DNA of 64,000 bases from UBA1672 sp046542355 (GCA_046542355.1 JBKHBN010000001.1:62001-126000); one strand, 5' to 3'. Counted from the first letter of the stretch, positions 34,910-44,702 are shown. A program made the numbers and translations. Notes: a model not told the origin generated them from the letters alone.

Positions 34910-36512
34910 CTGCAACCGGCCTTTCTATTTTGATCTCTGCGACATAATCCTGATCTTTAGAAGAAGCAGCATCGGCTCCCCGGCCTGTTTCAACAACAAT
35001 CTCCTCGCTATACTCAAAATCTTTCAACATCTTGCTGACCGACACAATATAACCGGGCAATAAAGTCTGAATCCGGGATCTCAAATCCAAGACTTCCTGA
35101 TTACCCTTCTCTGCATCTGTATTACTGGGAAATGTCATCTGCAAAGTAAGCCAGTACGCCGTATCCTTAGCATCACCTAAACCGGTAGAAAAAACCAGCC
35201 TTTTTATACGATCATCACGCGAGAGCCGAATCTGATCAATCCGCATATCACGCCCAAGAGCACGCCCGATATTCTTAAATAATGAAATTGCAGGAATATC
35301 CCGACTAACAAGAGAATCATAAAAATTAAGCGAAGCCTGAATCAATCTAATATCAAACCCCAAAGACTCTTTACGCTTAACCTCTGCGTCACGTTGTATA
35401 GACAGACGGGAAACACGCCTTTCCGCAACAGCAAGACTATCCGAAGTTTCAACAAATTTCTGATACACATCCAAAAGCTGATAACTCTGGAACGCACCTC
35501 CCAGCAATAACAAAATAATAGTCAGTACAGCGGCTTGACGCGGTTTTGATACCAAATCAACCTGCCTGGCTTTCATCGGCAAAATAAACCGGCTTTTCCG
35601 TCCAACCCAAGCCACATGCAGAACATCGGCAAAATAAGATGAATCTTGCATACCCAGCCCAACTTGCACTTTACGCGCAGCATCCTGCGTGGTCATACAG
35701 TGAAAATTGCAAGGCACGTCAATCAATTCCTGAACACGTCCGCCAGCCTCAGAATCGCTCATTACAATAATGTTCAGACCATCCGAAGAATCAAATCCAA
35801 AACGAGACAAATAACTCATCGTAGCCTGAAATTCCTGATGCACATCCGAAGCCCAGACATTTGGATCACGATCCAGCTCGGAAACAGGGGTCATACGCGT
35901 TAAAGCCAGCTCACCATCCTTAATAACGATCTGACGCAATCCACCGCCACGATGTTGTCCGATAAAGATCGTCCAGCGCGCAGCCTTGCCCTCTTTTTGG
36001 GGAAATATTTTATCCGCAAGCTTCTTAACCATATCCGAAGATTCAATAGGCAACAAAACAACGCCTGCAATCGGCACCATAGACTTGGTCGTCGCCTCCA
36101 AAGTCCTTTGAAATGCGTCCGTGGCAGGCACAGCGGCAAATATATAGACATTGCCAGCCATGGTTCTATCGGTTTTGGCAACTTTTTCCTTCAGTGGTAG
36201 CGCTGCACGCACAGCATAATTGGGAAAAGCAACATGCAGTTTTCTTTTTAATACATTTTGCTTATCCATAACACTAACGCGAGGAACCTTTTCCTTACGG
36301 TAATGCTGTTCAACCATATCATTGACAATCAGAACCGGTTTGCCATTACATTCCTTGGACAAAATCAAAGAGACTTCACTCTCGAAGTTCTCAGCCGACC
36401 ACGGAACAGTTTCCACAAGCCTGACCCCGCGCGCACCAATCGAATAGATAAAAAGCGCATCATCCGAAATCAAGAGAACTGTTCTAGAAGGCGTAAACAA
36501 AGACAATGACAT
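34902..36512 (-). CDS. PilM-PilN-like fusion (MshI-like) pilus assembly protein
   Basis: A 536-residue protein joining two functions. Residues 1-320 look like a degenerate PilM/MshI actin-like cytoplasmic domain (TVLLISDDALFIYSIGARG, VYIFAAVPATDAF, WTIFIGQHRGGGL). A membrane helix follows (AAVLTIILLLLGGAFQSYQLL, near 345), then a coiled coil and a PilN-like periplasmic domain (AISLFKNIGRALGRDMRIDQI, FSTGLGDAKDTAYWLTLQM). PilN normally presents a short cytoplasmic tail to PilM; here both are one chain. It overlaps the PilO-like gene by 8 bases and follows the platform gene by 30. Confidence 0.78.
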   Translation of the reverse strand: MSLSLFTPSRTVLLISDDALFIYSIGARGVRLVETVPWSAENFESEVSLILSKECNGKPVLIVNDMVEQHYRKEKVPRVSVMDKQNVLKRKLHVAFPNYAVRAALPLKEKVAKTDRTMAGNVYIFAAVPATDAFQRTLEATTKSMVPIAGVVLLPIESSDMVKKLADKIFPQKEGKAARWTIFIGQHRGGGLRQIVIKDGELALTRMTPVSELDRDPNVWASDVHQEFQATMSYLSRFGFDSSDGLNIIVMSDSEAGGRVQELIDVPCNFHCMTTQDAARKVQVGLGMQDSSYFADVLHVAWVGRKSRFILPMKARQVDLVSKPRQAAVLTIILLLLGGAFQSYQLLDVYQKFVETSDSLAVAERRVSRLSIQRDAEVKRKESLGFDIRLIQASLNFYDSLVSRDIPAISLFKNIGRALGRDMRIDQIRLSRDDRIKRLVFSTGLGDAKDTAYWLTLQMTFPSNTDAEKGNQEVLDLRSRIQTLLPGYIVSVSKMLKDFEYSEEIVVETGRGADAASSKDQDYVAEIKIERPVADD

Positions 36513-36542
36513 ATTTAATAACGTTCAAAAAGTTGTTGGTAA

Positions 36543-37802
36543 CTAGAAATCCATCATATTACCCAGATTCATATAGATAGGCCCAAGAGAACCCGCAGCA
36601 ATCCAAACAATGACCAAAGCAAGTATAACGGTTAATGCCGGCTGGATCATCTCAATTAATGCGTCAATAGCCTCATCCACATCTTTTGTATAGAATTCTG
36701 CAACCTGATCCAAGACCGAAGACAATTGCCCTGACTCTTCGCCGATTTTGACCATACGCACGACCATGCTGGGAAATTCACCCGATGCATTAAGGGAATC
36801 TGAAAGCGAGCTGCCCGATTCAACGTAATGCTCGACACTCTCCATAGCCTCGAGCAAAACCAGATTACTGACCGTATTACGCGAAGAGCGCAAGGCCTTA
36901 ATCACATCAATACCACTTGCAAACAACGCACTAAAAGTCTGTGCATAACGTGCAATTGTTATTTTTCTGATAAGTTTCCCCGCCACCGGCATATTCAAAT
37001 AAAACGAATCAAACTGATAAGCAACACGTTCAGACATAGTCCTAAGAGCAATAATGACGCCCACAAAAATCATAGGAACAACCAGCACGATAAGCGTACC
37101 ATAAACAGGGATAGCAAAGATATGAAACTGAGGCTCTACAAAGAAATTAGATGTTGCAATCAACCACACGGTAATTAATGGCAGCTCAATATCCAGATAT
37201 TTCAAGAATCCAACAATTTGCGGCACAACCACGCTCATCATAAAAATCACAACAAAAACCACAACAACCGAAACAATTGTTGGGTAACGCGTGGCCTTCC
37301 TGACCTTGGACTGCATTGCATCCAGCCACTTGAGATACCTCTCAAGCTGCAAATAAGAAGACGTTAAATCCCCCGTATCCTCCCCGGCCTTTATCAAAGA
37401 AATATACAAGGGCTTGAAAATCTTTGGATGCTTTTCCATCGCTTCGGACAACGAAGCACCATCGCGCACATCACGAAAAATTTCACTCATCATATCGCGC
37501 ATCATGTCATTTTCCGCCCCATCGCGAATATCACCCAAAGCATCAAGAAGCGGCACACCTGCACTTTGCATTTGTTCCATATGAATAAAAAACTGAATCA
37601 AATCACGAATTTTGACACGGTTAAAAGTGATGCGCCCAAACTTGCTTCCCTTTTTACTCAGAGACTTACACTGCACCAGCTCCAAACCGCCACTTTGAAG
37701 CTGATTATACAAATCAACCTCATTCAGCGCCGAAAGAACCCCCCTAACAGGGCGCCCTCTCACATTCACAGCTCTATACTTATAACGTTGTATGACTTTC
37801 AC
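36543..37802 (-). CDS. Pilus assembly platform protein (GspF/PilC/MshG family)
   Basis: Polytopic inner-membrane platform that couples the assembly ATPase to the growing pilus. The protein (419 residues from GTG 37802) has two T2SSF domains: IRDLIQFFIHMEQMQSAGVPLLDAL and ARYAQTFSALFASGIDVIKAL, each followed by GEDTGDL/GEESGQL-type motifs, with membrane segments VVVFVVIFMMSVVVPQIVGFL, GTLIVLVVPMIFVGVIIAL and MIQPALTVILALVIVWIAAG. The frame is open further upstream; GTG 37802 (KVIQRYKYRAVNVRGRPVRG) matches the usual N-terminus, while a TTG at 37841 is possible. It follows the mshE gene. Confidence 0.88.
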   Translation of the reverse strand: MKVIQRYKYRAVNVRGRPVRGVLSALNEVDLYNQLQSGGLELVQCKSLSKKGSKFGRITFNRVKIRDLIQFFIHMEQMQSAGVPLLDALGDIRDGAENDMMRDMMSEIFRDVRDGASLSEAMEKHPKIFKPLYISLIKAGEDTGDLTSSYLQLERYLKWLDAMQSKVRKATRYPTIVSVVVVFVVIFMMSVVVPQIVGFLKYLDIELPLITVWLIATSNFFVEPQFHIFAIPVYGTLIVLVVPMIFVGVIIALRTMSERVAYQFDSFYLNMPVAGKLIRKITIARYAQTFSALFASGIDVIKALRSSRNTVSNLVLLEAMESVEHYVESGSSLSDSLNASGEFPSMVVRMVKIGEESGQLSSVLDQVAEFYTKDVDEAIDALIEMIQPALTVILALVIVWIAAGSLGPIYMNLGNMMDF

Positions 37803-37845
37803 CCTTATGTGAAAAAGAAACTCAAGAAAGACAAAGACCAAACCA

Positions 37846-39870
37846 TCAGCGCCCGATATCCACGACCTTAGATATTGCCGATAGATCCGTAGTTCCCTCA
37901 AGCACCTTAAGAATGCCATCGTCCTTCATATTTTTGAAGCCTTTTTTTAGAGCCAGCGCTCTAATCTCGGCCTTCGACTCATTTCGCGCAACCAATTCAT
38001 CCAGCTCATCATCAAACAGCAATATCTCTACCAGCGCGATACGGCCCTTATAGCCTGTATTCTTGCACATACTACACCCACCCGACTTAGCCTTATAAAT
38101 CGTCGGAGGTGCAGCCGCATCAACACCCAGTATTTCACATTCCTGAGCATCAGGCTTGTATTCCTGCCTGCACGACTTACACAGCCGCCGTGCCAATCGT
38201 TGCGCAAATACAGCAATAATAGCGCCGGCAAGCATACCGGGTTTCAAGCCCAGATCCAAAAGGCGCGGCAATGCGCCAAACGAATCATTTGTGTGCAAAG
38301 ATGTATAAACCTGATGTCCGGTCATTGCGGCCTTCAAAGCCATTTCAGCCGTTACATGATCGCGGATCTCTCCAATAAAGATAATATCAGGATCCTGACG
38401 CAACAAGGCCTTGATACCGTCTGCAAACTCTAAAATCCCCTCGCGCACATGCGTCTGGCGTATCATGGGCAAGGAATATTCAACAGGATCTTCCAGAGTC
38501 TGAATATTCACTTCTACATCATTAATCTCATTTAATATCGAATAAAGAGAGGTACTCTTCCCACTCCCCGTAGGGCCTGTAACAATAATAATCCCCTCAG
38601 GTTTTGACGTGGCTTTCTTCAGCTTCTCCAGATTCTCCTCGCTAAAGCCAAGCGCCTCCATCGGCATAATGCTTTCGCTCTTGTCAAGAACCCGCAACAC
38701 GATATTCTCGCCATGAACAGTTGGAAGCGATGACACACGGAAATCAGCCTCCCTCCCCCCGATATTCAAATTGAACCGCCCATCTTGCGGCGAAAATTTA
38801 TCGGCAATATTCATCTCCGACATAATCTTCAATCGCTGCGAAATCCCGTTCCAGTGCTGCTTGTGCAAGATCTGCGCAGTAAAGAGCACACCATCGAGAC
38901 GATAGCGCAACCGCACAAAGCTCTCCTCCGGCTCAAAGTGCAAATCTGATGCACCAATTTTAACCGCTTCAAACACAAGAGCATTCACAAGCCGCACAAT
39001 CGGGTGCATAAAAGCCTCTTTTTCATTTAAAGAGGCCACCTCCTTTTGCTCTTTACCCTCCTCCAACTCAGCGAGAATATCACCAATAGAGCTGGCATAA
39101 CCATAAGACGCATCAATCGCATCTGACAGGATTGAGGCGGTTGTCACCATCGGCTTGATCTGTATACTCTTGCTTGGCAAAAAACGCCGCAAAGTATCAA
39201 GCGCTACCACATCATAAGGATCCGACATCGCAACATAAATTGAATCCTCAGCAAGGGAAATGGGCAATATCTGATGCTCAAGCGCAACATTTTTATTCAA
39301 AACCGCTAAAGCTTCGCCATCGACAATCGTATTACGCGGATCAAACACGCCAAAACCTGAACTCTCCGCCAAAAACAATGTAAGCGTATCTTCCTCAATG
39401 AACCCTAGCTCAACGAGTATTTCTCCAAGCATTTTACCAGAGATTTTTTTCTCCTGCAGACCAACATTGAGCTGATCTTCAGTAATAAGCCCCATGGCAA
39501 CCATGCGCTCACCCATACGCCCCTTGCCAATACCAGGGCCATCTGCTCTCTGATTTTCAGCCTCCTGCAAAGAGCCAGATTCCACGGTGCTAAGAGCAGT
39601 TCCTGATGCATCAGCGCCAGCCGCCTGCCCCTCCCCATTCTTCTCAGACATCGACACAAGTTCACCGTCCAGAGCCGAATAGTCTGTTACATCATCTTGA
39701 AAGTCTTCGGAACCATCCGCCTTCACAAAAAAGTCAACATCCCCCTCGTGAACAATATCCGCTTCTGTAAAAACGTCATCTACTTCACGCTCAAGCTCTA
39801 AAGACGCATCTGTTTCCTTATCATCAGATTGATTCTTAAACCCTGAAAATTTGATGTCTTTCATAATCAT
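37846..39870 (-). CDS. mshE: Pilus assembly ATPase with MshEN domain (MshE/PilB family)
   Basis: Hexameric motor for pilus extension. The protein (about 674 residues from ATG 39870; another ATG at 39864) has an acidic disordered start (1-110), an MshEN domain (about 115-225; GRMGERMVAMGLITEDQL and GKMLGEILVELGFIEEDTL, the paired 24-residue motif that binds c-di-GMP in MshE proteins), then the GspE ATPase: Walker A GPTGSGKSTS, Asp box QTLEDPVEYSL, Walker B DPDIIFIGEIRD, His box MTGHQVYTSLHTNDS, and a zinc tetracysteine (LCKSCRQ, GCSMCKN). c-di-GMP control is inferred from the domain. It heads the pilus run. Confidence 0.93.
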   Translation of the reverse strand: MIMKDIKFSGFKNQSDDKETDASLELEREVDDVFTEADIVHEGDVDFFVKADGSEDFQDDVTDYSALDGELVSMSEKNGEGQAAGADASGTALSTVESGSLQEAENQRADGPGIGKGRMGERMVAMGLITEDQLNVGLQEKKISGKMLGEILVELGFIEEDTLTLFLAESSGFGVFDPRNTIVDGEALAVLNKNVALEHQILPISLAEDSIYVAMSDPYDVVALDTLRRFLPSKSIQIKPMVTTASILSDAIDASYGYASSIGDILAELEEGKEQKEVASLNEKEAFMHPIVRLVNALVFEAVKIGASDLHFEPEESFVRLRYRLDGVLFTAQILHKQHWNGISQRLKIMSEMNIADKFSPQDGRFNLNIGGREADFRVSSLPTVHGENIVLRVLDKSESIMPMEALGFSEENLEKLKKATSKPEGIIIVTGPTGSGKSTSLYSILNEINDVEVNIQTLEDPVEYSLPMIRQTHVREGILEFADGIKALLRQDPDIIFIGEIRDHVTAEMALKAAMTGHQVYTSLHTNDSFGALPRLLDLGLKPGMLAGAIIAVFAQRLARRLCKSCRQEYKPDAQECEILGVDAAAPPTIYKAKSGGCSMCKNTGYKGRIALVEILLFDDELDELVARNESKAEIRALALKKGFKNMKDDGILKVLEGTTDLSAISKVVDIGR

Positions 39871-39879
39871 CTTACCCAA

Positions 39880-40171
39880 AACCCTACACTAAACACGCGT
39901 CGCCCTCGCACATTACAACGTTAAATCACCTGCACCTAACGAAAAAAGCAGGCAGAGGAACCGTGCCCACATACTATAGACTTAAATCACAGATCGCTAA
40001 ACCACTACCCCAGATCCAAACATCATTGTAATCATTTTAAAGAGGATTGAACAGCCCCACAAAGCTGGAAAAGTACTTTAAAACACAAGCTTTCTTAAAA
40101 AGCTCACCTTTCACAGGGAATATTCAGAAAACTAAAAACAAGCCAAATCAGGAGTTCTCCCGAATCTAAGC
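39880..40171. other. Intergenic region between mshE and rpoD (292 bases)
   Basis: No gene is visible. Both neighbours read on the minus strand, so this should hold the rpoD terminator and the promoter of the pilus run. I see only a weak short stem near the rpoD end (CAGGAG/CTCCCG, around 40150-40163) and no convincing promoter pair. Confidence 0.5.
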
Positions 40172-42208
40172 CTACGTATCAAGAAAACTACGCAATTTAC
40201 GCGACCGGCTTGGGTGCTTGAGCTTACGCAAAGCCTTCGCCTCTATCTGGCGAATGCGCTCACGCGTAACATTGAACTGCTGTCCGACCTCTTCCAAAGT
40301 ATGATCCGTATTCATACCAATACCAAAACGCATCCGCAAAACGCGCTCTTCTCGCGGGGTCAAAGAGGCCAGAACGCGGGTTGTCGTCTCGCGCAGATTT
40401 GAATGAATAGCACTATCCACAGGCAAAATCGCATTTTTATCCTCAATAAAATCACCCAGTGAGGAATCCTCTTCATCACCAATAGGCGTTTCCAAAGACA
40501 CCGGCTCCTTAGCGATTTTCAATACTTTACGCACCTTGTCCAACGGCATATGGAGCCGTTCGGCCAGTTCTTCAGGCGTAGGCTCACGGCCAATTTCGTG
40601 CATCATCTGCCGCGAAGTTCGAACCAGCTTGTTAATCGTCTCTATCATATGCACCGGAATGCGAATCGTACGCGCCTGATCGGCAATTGAGCGTGTAATC
40701 GCCTGACGAATCCACCACGTCGCATAAGTCGAGAATTTATACCCCCTGCGATACTCAAATTTATCCACAGCTTTCATCAAGCCGATATTCCCCTCCTGAA
40801 TAAGATCCAGAAACTGCAATCCCCGATTCGTATATTTTTTAGCAATAGAAATCACAAGGCGCAGATTCGCCTCGACCATTTCTTTCTTGGCTCGCGCCGC
40901 TTCTTTTTCGCCTTTTTGCACCGTCCCGACAATGCGGCGCCACTCTGAAACCGGCAACATCGCTTCTTCAGAAATCATAGCAATTTGATCGCGCATCTTC
41001 TGGACTTTGTCACCATGCTTCTCAACAAAAACCTTCCACCCTTTACCCTTAAGCTTTTCCACACGCTCAAGCCATGTCGGATCAAGTTCAGAACCATAAT
41101 ATTCTTTAAGAAAATCATCGCGCTTAACCTTGGATTCAACGGCAAAACGCATAATCTTGCCCTCAATACTAACCAGCTCACGGTTAATCGAATACAAACG
41201 CTCAATAAGCTGCTCAATGCGTGCATTATTCAAATGCACATCATTCATAAGCGCAACCATTTCATCCTTCAAAGCGTTATATTTATTATCAGTTTTAACA
41301 TCAGGCTCACCGCCCTTTTGCAAAACATCCAAACGCGCCTGCTGAACCTTGCGCATTTTTTTATAAGTCTTTTCAATGCGTCCAAAAACTTCAAAAACCT
41401 GCGGTGCTAAGGCCTCTTCCATAACCGACAAGGAGACATTTACCTCGTCTTCGTCCTCATCATCATCTTCATCATTCTCACCGGCCTCATCCTGATCAGA
41501 GCCTTCTTTATCCGCCCCCTTCTGCGCACCGCTTTTGTGGTCATCCTTTTTTGAATCCTCTTCAGAATCATCCGCATCATCATCTTTAACGACAGCGGTA
41601 TGATCAACATCGGGCTCCTTGTAGGTCGTCTCCAGATCAATCACATCACGCAGTAAAATATCGCCTTCTTGCAGGGCTTTATACCAGGCAATAATCGACT
41701 CAATAGCCAGCGGACTTTCGCACATACCGCCGATCATCATCTCCCGGCCAGCCTCAATGCGCTTGGCTATTGCAATTTCACCCTCGCGTGACAAAAGTTC
41801 AACAGCGCCCATCTCGCGCAAATACATGCGCACAGGATCATCCGTTCGCCCCGAATCATCATCCGCGATATTCCCCCCGGCTTTATAATCACTTTTCTTT
41901 GCACTGGAAGAATTGCTCTTGCCCTCACCCTCGGAGCTGGTGTCATCAGAAGAATCCGAAGAAACATCATCATCACTTTCAACCAGCTGCACGCCCATAT
42001 CGGACAAAGCCGCCATAGCATCTTCTATTTGCTCGGAAGAAAAATCCTGCGCAGGCAAAGCTTTGTTAAAAGCATCATACGTGACAAATCCTTTAGACTT
42101 TCCCTCTTTGACAAGTTTTTTAACCACATTGCCCATAGACCCACTGGTAAGATCATCTTGATTGTCATTGTTATTCTGTTTATCGCTCACAGCCGTGTTT
42201 CCAACCAT
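40172..42208 (-). CDS. rpoD: RNA polymerase primary sigma factor RpoD (sigma70)
   Basis: Housekeeping sigma factor. The 678-residue protein has region 1.1 (VKKLVKEGKSKGFVTYDAFNKALP), 1.2 (DDPVRMYLREMGAVELLSREGEI), a non-conserved region with a strongly acidic insert at about residues 205-265, then 2.1-2.4 (GNIGLMKAVDKFEYRRGYKFSTYATWWIRQAITRSIADQ, here shortened as KFEYRRGYKFSTYATWWIRQ), 3 (EPTPEELAERLHMPLDKVRKVL) and 4 (LTPREERVLRMRFGIG, TLEEVGQQFNVTRERIRQIE). It lies downstream of dnaG, the alphaproteobacterial rpoD block. A TATACT element six bases before the ATG raises the possibility of a near-leaderless transcript. Confidence 0.97.
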   Translation of the reverse strand: MVGNTAVSDKQNNNDNQDDLTSGSMGNVVKKLVKEGKSKGFVTYDAFNKALPAQDFSSEQIEDAMAALSDMGVQLVESDDDVSSDSSDDTSSEGEGKSNSSSAKKSDYKAGGNIADDDSGRTDDPVRMYLREMGAVELLSREGEIAIAKRIEAGREMMIGGMCESPLAIESIIAWYKALQEGDILLRDVIDLETTYKEPDVDHTAVVKDDDADDSEEDSKKDDHKSGAQKGADKEGSDQDEAGENDEDDDEDEDEVNVSLSVMEEALAPQVFEVFGRIEKTYKKMRKVQQARLDVLQKGGEPDVKTDNKYNALKDEMVALMNDVHLNNARIEQLIERLYSINRELVSIEGKIMRFAVESKVKRDDFLKEYYGSELDPTWLERVEKLKGKGWKVFVEKHGDKVQKMRDQIAMISEEAMLPVSEWRRIVGTVQKGEKEAARAKKEMVEANLRLVISIAKKYTNRGLQFLDLIQEGNIGLMKAVDKFEYRRGYKFSTYATWWIRQAITRSIADQARTIRIPVHMIETINKLVRTSRQMMHEIGREPTPEELAERLHMPLDKVRKVLKIAKEPVSLETPIGDEEDSSLGDFIEDKNAILPVDSAIHSNLRETTTRVLASLTPREERVLRMRFGIGMNTDHTLEEVGQQFNVTRERIRQIEAKALRKLKHPSRSRKLRSFLDT

Positions 42209-42214
42209 AATCTC

Positions 42215-42242
42215 AGTATACCCGTTTCTCCTAAAACCTCAA
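42215..42242 (-). promoter_or_regulatory. Possible rpoD promoter very close to the start codon
   Basis: On the minus strand TTGAGG and TATACT are separated by 16 bases, and the -10 ends six bases before the rpoD ATG. A transcript from it would begin at or next to the start codon. The match is by eye and could be chance. Confidence 0.35.
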
Positions 42243-42353
42243 AAGCCCTTGCGCCACATCCACAAATCAAGATCAAGCCAAGACAGTGTAACAATAGACG
42301 AAAAATGTAAGGATATGATACATAAAGCATTTTTTTTCAACAAAAAAATGTAA

Positions 42354-44195
42354 CTACCCATCTCCGGTCTTTGCAAAATACAAAGACTTCACCTTCTCCT
42401 CATCCTGCTGTGACGAATCGAAATAAGCGCGCTTCCATCTATCTTGTATCTCTTCTTCCAACCCTACAGCGTTGTGATCGTTGTAATATTCAAGCCAACA
42501 ACTCAGTACATTTTCTTCCTTCGCGGAAGGAGAACAAAACGATGCGTGAACATATACAGATTCGCAACAAATGTCACGAATTTCTTGTGAATAACCTGTG
42601 TCTTCAAGGAAATTTATTAAATCCTGACGCCCTCTACCCTGTTCTTCAGACAAAAAAGCGCTAACACTCTGACGCAATTGCTCCAACCGGACATTTTTGA
42701 AAGTCATACCATTCAATACATCCTCCACATTCTCAAAAATAAAAGGATGATTGATTAACCCTGCCAGCATAACTTTAGGAAAAATATGATCCTTGCGCCC
42801 ACGCTTTAGTTTCGGAGGGCGAATCACTCCGCCCGCAGCAAAAGCCTTCTTACGGCGATCAAATCCGGTATTATAATGGCGCGGTGGATAAAAAACCTCT
42901 GATATACGCTCTCGCAAAGCCGCTCTATACATCTCTTGTACGTCACGATGCGCAATACGCGCCACCTCATTTTCAAGCTGCTTTTTAACACTGGCCTTCT
43001 CATCAGGAGTATCACAGCTTCGCCCACCAGCATAAGAATTCCAAAGAAAATCAAACAAAGAAACCGCGCTGCTAACAACATCTTTAAACCCTTGCACGCC
43101 AGCGCTTTTTATCAAACTGTCAGGATCTTCCCCATCCGGCATAAAAGCGAACCGCACACTCTTCCCCGGCTCCAGCAGGGGCAAAACACGTTCAAATACG
43201 CGCCACGCCGCCTTGCGTCCTGCCCCATCGCCATCAAAGCAAAGAATAGGCACCTTATTAAAATCAGGAATCATCTTCCACATAGCCAAAATCTGCTCCT
43301 CAGTCACCGCCGTACCCATCGGTGCAAGCGCACCGTGAATACCGGCCTGAACACAGGCAATGACATCCAGATACCCCTCAACCAGAATAAGCACCCTTCC
43401 ATCAGCCGCTGCCCGCCGCGCTGTCGGCTCGCCATAAAGCATGCGCCCCTTATGAAATAACGGGCTCTCGGTTGAGTTCATATATTTTGGCGGTGTAAAA
43501 TCCATACGCTGAGGAGGGCGCATATGCTCGGGCAAAACCCGCCCGCCAAAAGCAACAATCCGCCCGCGCCGATCAGGCACAGGAAACATCACACGATCAC
43601 GAAAAAATGCATAAGGCTCTTTTCCCGCATCTTTTGCAGGACGCAAAACCGCAGCTTTAATCATCTCCTCATCGCTATGTCCCTTGCCCTTCAAATAATG
43701 ACGCAGCGCTTGCGAATCATCAGGTGCGAAGCCGATGCGAAAATTCTTAATCGTCTCACGTGATATCCCGCGCCCCAGCAAATAAGATAAAACATCACTA
43801 TGGCGCGGCTCCAGCAGGCACATTTCAAAAAAACAGGTCGCATCCTCAAGCACACTATGAAGATCTTTTTCCTCCTGAACCTTAGCGCGCTCTTGTGGCG
43901 TTTGTTTGGGCACTTGCATCCCGGCCTCAGCCGCTAGCATTTCCACCGTGTCCATAAAGCCCAAATTATCATGCTCCATGACAAACTTGATCACATCACC
44001 ATGCGCACCGCACCCGAAACAATGATAAAACTGCTTATCATCATTAATCGTAAAAGACGGCGTTTTCTCATGATGGAACGGACAGCATGCCTTATATTCG
44101 CGCCCTGCCCTCATCACTTTTACGCGCCGCCCGATGACCTCTGACAAAGTCAACCGGTTGCGCAGCTCATCCAAAAAATGTGATCCAAGTGTCAT
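42354..44195 (-). CDS. dnaG: DNA primase
   Basis: Makes RNA primers at the replication fork. The 613-residue protein has the CHC2 zinc-finger domain (YKACCPFHHEKTPSF, QFYHCFGCGAHGD), the catalytic RNAP-core domain (GFAPDD, RGRIVAFGGRVLP, YLNSTES-like KYMNSTESPLFHKG, and the Toprim region LILVEGYLDVIAC and LCFDGDGAGRKAAWR), and a C-terminal helicase-binding region that is less conserved. The frame runs to 44237; ATG 44195 (MTLGSHFLDELRNRL) matches family N-termini. It lies between the yqeY-like gene and rpoD. Confidence 0.96.
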   Translation of the reverse strand: MTLGSHFLDELRNRLTLSEVIGRRVKVMRAGREYKACCPFHHEKTPSFTINDDKQFYHCFGCGAHGDVIKFVMEHDNLGFMDTVEMLAAEAGMQVPKQTPQERAKVQEEKDLHSVLEDATCFFEMCLLEPRHSDVLSYLLGRGISRETIKNFRIGFAPDDSQALRHYLKGKGHSDEEMIKAAVLRPAKDAGKEPYAFFRDRVMFPVPDRRGRIVAFGGRVLPEHMRPPQRMDFTPPKYMNSTESPLFHKGRMLYGEPTARRAAADGRVLILVEGYLDVIACVQAGIHGALAPMGTAVTEEQILAMWKMIPDFNKVPILCFDGDGAGRKAAWRVFERVLPLLEPGKSVRFAFMPDGEDPDSLIKSAGVQGFKDVVSSAVSLFDFLWNSYAGGRSCDTPDEKASVKKQLENEVARIAHRDVQEMYRAALRERISEVFYPPRHYNTGFDRRKKAFAAGGVIRPPKLKRGRKDHIFPKVMLAGLINHPFIFENVEDVLNGMTFKNVRLEQLRQSVSAFLSEEQGRGRQDLINFLEDTGYSQEIRDICCESVYVHASFCSPSAKEENVLSCWLEYYNDHNAVGLEEEIQDRWKRAYFDSSQQDEEKVKSLYFAKTGDG

Positions 44196-44243
44196 AATGC
44201 CCACAATAGACAAAGAACGGCTCAAAGCCCAGAGCAAACCGCT

Positions 44244-44702
44244 TTACCCAAGTTTTTCCTTGGCAACAGCGCCAGCCTTACCCATATCCACGCGCCCTGC
44301 ATACTCGCTCTTGAGAACGCCCATAACCTTGCCCATATCCTTAATATTCTTGGCGCCCAGCTTTTCTATCAAGCTGTCAATAACCTCGGACACCTCAGCA
44401 TCACTAAGCTGCTGAGGCAGAAAACCGCGAATAACATCCACTTCTGCTTCTTCACGTTCAGCCAGGTCAAACCGCCCGGCATCGCTGTATGTTTTAGAAG
44501 ATTCCTGACGCTGCTTGATCATCGATTGAAGCATAAGCAAAATCGCCTCATCATCAACACCATCTGCCACGCCCTTTTCCCTGACTGTAATGTCACGATC
44601 CTTCAGCGCTGCGAGAATAAGACGGATCGTTGCAACAGCGACTTCGTCCTTGTTTTTAAGCGCCTTTTTAAGCGCCGCACTAAATTCTGAACGTTTATCC
44701 AC
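44244..44702 (-). CDS. GatB/YqeY domain-containing protein
   Basis: A 152-residue soluble helical protein of the YqeY family, related to the tRNA-binding tail of GatB. Motifs: ALKNKDEVAVATIRLILAAL, EAILLMLQSMIKQRQESS, DLAEREEAEVDVIRGFLPQQL, MGKVMGVLKSEYAGRVDMG. Function is unproven; a role in tRNA-dependent amidation or transcription-translation has been suggested for the family. The longer frame starts at 44732, but GTG 44702, preceded by AAAAGGA, gives the family start. It is divergent from carA and upstream of dnaG, standard for the class. Confidence 0.9.
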   Translation of the reverse strand: MDKRSEFSAALKKALKNKDEVAVATIRLILAALKDRDITVREKGVADGVDDEAILLMLQSMIKQRQESSKTYSDAGRFDLAEREEAEVDVIRGFLPQQLSDAEVSEVIDSLIEKLGAKNIKDMGKVMGVLKSEYAGRVDMGKAGAVAKEKLG

